DNA of 6,809 nt, taken from assembly GCA_900758075.1 (NCBI GenBank), contig CAAEQF010000076.1, positions 1 to 6,809 on the forward strand, in the 5' to 3' direction. Position numbers and translations under genes: made by a program. The DNA comes from Coriobacteriia bacterium (GTDB lineage Bacteria > Actinomycetota > Coriobacteriia > Coriobacteriales > QAMH01). The notes under the pieces are model-generated. The model had not been told where the DNA came from. It ran no database searches and was given only the letters and a program-made list of their open reading frames with translations. Positions 5,076 to 6,809 of the stretch are shown one piece after another. Each line of letters opens with the position of its first letter. Positions within the stretch are counted from its first letter, which is position 1.

Positions 5076-6461
5076 TTACGCTCCCACGATGTAGGGCAGG
5101 ATATTCGAGATGAGGATGAGGGCGACGAGGAGCGGGGCGATGTACTTGACCATGACGACCCAGGCCTTCTCCGCCTTGAACTCGCTGGACTCCTTGACCT
5201 CGTCCACCAGCACCTTGGGCTTGACGATCCAGCCGACGAAGATGCAGGTGAGGATCGCCACGATGGGCATGAGCACGGAGTTGGAGATGAAGTCGAAGAA
5301 GTCGAGGATCGTGCTGCCCTCGCCCAGCGGCTGCACCGCCGAGAACACGTTGTAGCCCGCGTTGACGATGATGCCGACGACCACGATGAACACCATGCAG
5401 ATGATGAGCGAGAGGCGACGCGACAGGCCCGTTCCGTCGGCGACGATCGAAACAAGGGACTCGGTCAGGCTGATGGCGCTCGTCAAGGCGGCAAACAGCA
5501 CGAGCAGGAAGAACACGAAGCCGATGATGGTGCCGATGGTCGGGCTCATGGAGTTGAAGACCTCGGGCAGGGTGATGAACATGAGCGAGGGGCCGGCCTT
5601 TGCAGCGACGGCCTCTGCAGAGCCCATGGCAACGTAGGCAGCGGGGACGATCATGAGGCCGGCGAGGAAGGAGACGCCGAAGTCGAAGCCGGCGATGCTG
5701 GCGACCGAGTTGGGCAACGAGTCCTTGCGGCGCATGTAGGAGCCGTAGGTGACCATGATGCCCATCGCGAGCGACAGCGAGTAGAACATCTGGCCGAGCG
5801 CGTTGATGACCAGGTCGGGGCTGAACTTGCTGAAGTCGGGGACCAGGTAGTAGGCGACGCCATCGAGAGCGCCCGGCATGGTCATCGTGAAGATGGCGAT
5901 GGCGACGGCCATGACGATGAGCGCGGGCATCATGATGCGGTTGGCCTTCTCGATGCCTCCCTGCACGCCCAGCGCGACGACGAAGAAGACGAGCGCCATG
6001 AAGATGAGCATCCACACGTAGCTCTCGACGTTGCTGGAGATGAAGCCCGTGAAGAACGTGCCTCCATCAGCGAGCGCAGCCGGCCCATTGGTGATGTAGG
6101 CGACCATGTACTTGGTGACCCAGCCGCCGATGATGCAGTAGTACGGCGTGATGATGAACGGGACGACCGCCGCCAGGATGCCGATCCAGATGTACTTCTT
6201 GCCGAAGTGCGAGAACGCGCCGATGACGGACTGGCGCGTGTGGCGGCCGAGCGCCGTCTCGAGCAACAGCAGGGAAAGGCCGAAGGTCGCGACGAGCACG
6301 AGATAGGTCAGCAAGAACGTGCCGCCGCCGAACTTTGCCGCCAGATACGGGAAACGCCACATGTTTCCCAAGCCGACGGCAGATGCCGCACCGGCCAAGA
6401 TAAACGCCCATTTGCCCGACCACGATGCGCGGGCGGGGCTCGCAGACTCGTTCGAAGCCAT
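5076..6461 (-). CDS. Neurotransmitter:sodium symporter (NSS/SNF) family transporter
   Basis: A 461-residue inner-membrane protein of the LeuT/MhsT/TnaT family, which couples inward sodium flow to uptake of amino acids. About eleven hydrophobic segments are visible (roughly 18-40, 48-70, 93-120, 148-165, 176-197, 220-243, 254-279, 309-340, 349-368, 384-413, 436-458), as in MhsT and not the twelve of LeuT. The first segment has the SAVGLGNMWRFPYLAAKFGGG signature (27-47), including the A-V...N residues of the sodium sites. Segment 6 has FYSLSLAMG (226-234) at the substrate site; segment 8 has ALTSAIS (325-331), matching the A-x-x-T-S sodium-2 site. FITLPEVF (295-302) is also diagnostic. Asp260 in segment 7 resembles the Asp found in chloride-independent bacterial members. 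The ATG at 6461 is chosen because AGGGGAG ends five bases upstream; an in-frame TTG at 6485 is less likely. The gene has its own promoter and looks monocistronic. Substrate unknown; an aromatic or hydrophobic amino acid is likely for bacterial members. Confidence 0.93.
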   Translation of the reverse strand: MASNESASPARASWSGKWAFILAGAASAVGLGNMWRFPYLAAKFGGGTFLLTYLVLVATFGLSLLLLETALGRHTRQSVIGAFSHFGKKYIWIGILAAVVPFIITPYYCIIGGWVTKYMVAYITNGPAALADGGTFFTGFISSNVESYVWMLIFMALVFFVVALGVQGGIEKANRIMMPALIVMAVAIAIFTMTMPGALDGVAYYLVPDFSKFSPDLVINALGQMFYSLSLAMGIMVTYGSYMRRKDSLPNSVASIAGFDFGVSFLAGLMIVPAAYVAMGSAEAVAAKAGPSLMFITLPEVFNSMSPTIGTIIGFVFFLLVLFAALTSAISLTESLVSIVADGTGLSRRLSLIICMVFIVVVGIIVNAGYNVFSAVQPLGEGSTILDFFDFISNSVLMPIVAILTCIFVGWIVKPKVLVDEVKESSEFKAEKAWVVMVKYIAPLLVALILISNILPYIVGA

Positions 6462-6466
6462 TTCTT

Positions 6467-6473
6467 CTCCCCT
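6467..6473 (-). promoter_or_regulatory. Shine-Dalgarno fixing the symporter start
   Basis: AGGGGAG lies five bases before the ATG at 6461. The alternative TTG start at 6485 would place this site inside the coding region and lacks an equally good site at proper distance. Confidence 0.7.
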
Positions 6474-6552
6474 ACTTGTCCCCAACTACTTACGATGAAA
6501 GAAACCGCAACGGGCAGGCAGAGCTGCCGGTGCGCGGATTTACGAACACCGA

Positions 6553-6580
6553 ATTATAACCACGCGTCTATATCTGCCAA
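6553..6580 (-). promoter_or_regulatory. Sigma-70-type promoter of the symporter gene
   Basis: The minus strand has TTGGCA (6575-6580) and a perfect TATAAT (6553-6558) separated by 16 bases, the best promoter match in the window. Transcription should start near 6546, giving a leader of about 85 bases. The leader has only a small GGCAG/CTGCC inverted repeat, and I see no riboswitch in it. Confidence 0.75.
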
Positions 6581-6626
6581 CGCACAAGTTGGGGAACGGC
6601 ACAGCCGAACGGGGCGAATGCACGAA

Positions 6627-6654
6627 GGCGCCCGCCTTGTCCAAGGCGGGCGCC
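6627..6654 (-). terminator. Terminator hairpin downstream of glmM
   Basis: A perfect 12-bp GC-rich inverted repeat (6627-6638 and 6643-6654, four-base loop) starts 34 bases past the glmM stop codon. The T-run on the minus strand is poor (TTCGTG), but stem strength and position make it the likely end of the glmM transcript. It separates glmM from the symporter promoter. Confidence 0.7.
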
Positions 6655-6688
6655 ACGATATCGCCTCAAAATGCCGCGAGCGAGGGCC

Positions 6689-6809
6689 CTAGGCGCCGAT
6701 CTCTGCCGCGACGACGTCCGCGACGCGCTGGGCGATCTGGTCTGCCTGTTCCTGCGTGCGTGCCTCGACCATGACGCGGATGAGCGGCTCGGTGCCGCTG
6801 GGGCGCACG
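6689..6809 (-). CDS. glmM: Phosphoglucosamine mutase, C-terminal end, cut by window edge
   Basis: Only the last 39 codons are in the window. They begin with VRPSGTEPLIRVMVEA, the phosphate-binding loop of the C-terminal domain of alpha-D-phosphohexomutases, and finish with a short helix ending AAEIGA. GlmM converts glucosamine-6-phosphate to glucosamine-1-phosphate for peptidoglycan precursor synthesis. The RVMVEA sequence after the loop is typical of GlmM and less so of phosphomannomutases or phosphoglucomutases, but the fragment is too short to exclude those completely. The catalytic serine and metal-binding domains lie outside. A terminator hairpin follows. Confidence 0.85.
   Translation of the reverse strand, partial: VRPSGTEPLIRVMVEARTQEQADQIAQRVADVVAAEIGA

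Noticed and set aside
4003..6015. 670-codon minus-strand open frame spanning the LysR gene and part of the symporter.
   Set aside because: It crosses two well-supported genes, the convergent hairpin and a gene boundary. Its composition is His/Arg-rich without domains, so it is chance open frame in GC-rich DNA.
6462..6485. TTG start at 6485 for the symporter, giving eight more residues.
   Set aside because: The ATG at 6461 has a strong AGGGGAG site at five bases, which would lie inside the coding region if the TTG were used.
1..6809. CRISPR arrays, tRNA or rRNA genes, insertion sequences, phage genes.
   Set aside because: I looked for regular repeats, cloverleaf-like segments, transposase motifs and terminal repeats and saw none.

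Overview
The window is GC-rich and tightly packed. The best guess is a Coriobacteriia-type actinobacterium (Eggerthellaceae or a relative). This rests on the style of the LysR-type regulator, a PaaK-type CoA ligase beside it, a bacterial NSS transporter and a GCS2-type ligase. It is an impression from protein sequence, not a database placement.

Layout, left to right. At 1-316 (minus) is the N-terminal third of the ribosome-assembly GTPase Obg, running off the left edge. Four bases upstream of it ends a complete GCS2-family glutamate-cysteine ligase (321-1553, minus), with its own promoter directly behind an intrinsic terminator (1611-1652). That terminator closes a two-gene minus-strand operon: a PaaK-like AMP-forming acyl/aryl-CoA ligase (2378-3766), then a 219-residue protein (1678-2337) that is a LysR effector-binding domain with no DNA-binding domain. 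A 251-bp AT-rich divergent region (3767-4017) separates this operon from a full-length LysR-type regulator (4018-4947, plus). That region holds two interrupted palindromes and a strong intrinsic terminator lying inside the ligase leader. The LysR gene converges on an 11-segment neurotransmitter:sodium symporter (5076-6461, minus), with a perfect 15-bp hairpin between them. The symporter has a clear sigma-70-type promoter. To its right lies the last 39 codons of a phosphoglucosamine mutase (6689-6809, minus) and its terminator.

How the genes may work together. The most interesting unit is the ligase / free LysR effector domain / divergent full-length LysR cluster. The free domain is clearly similar to the effector domain of the divergent regulator and starts almost exactly at the domain boundary. 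It looks like a purpose-made one-domain sensor, not a decayed gene. I infer that the LysR controls the ligase operon and that the free domain modulates it by mixed oligomers or by binding the ligand. The leader terminator suggests a second, attenuation-type control layer. The symporter might bring in an amino acid related to the ligase substrate, but that rests on proximity only. Obg and GlmM are housekeeping genes at the edges. The only unassigned stretches are short intergenic gaps, all under 300 bases.
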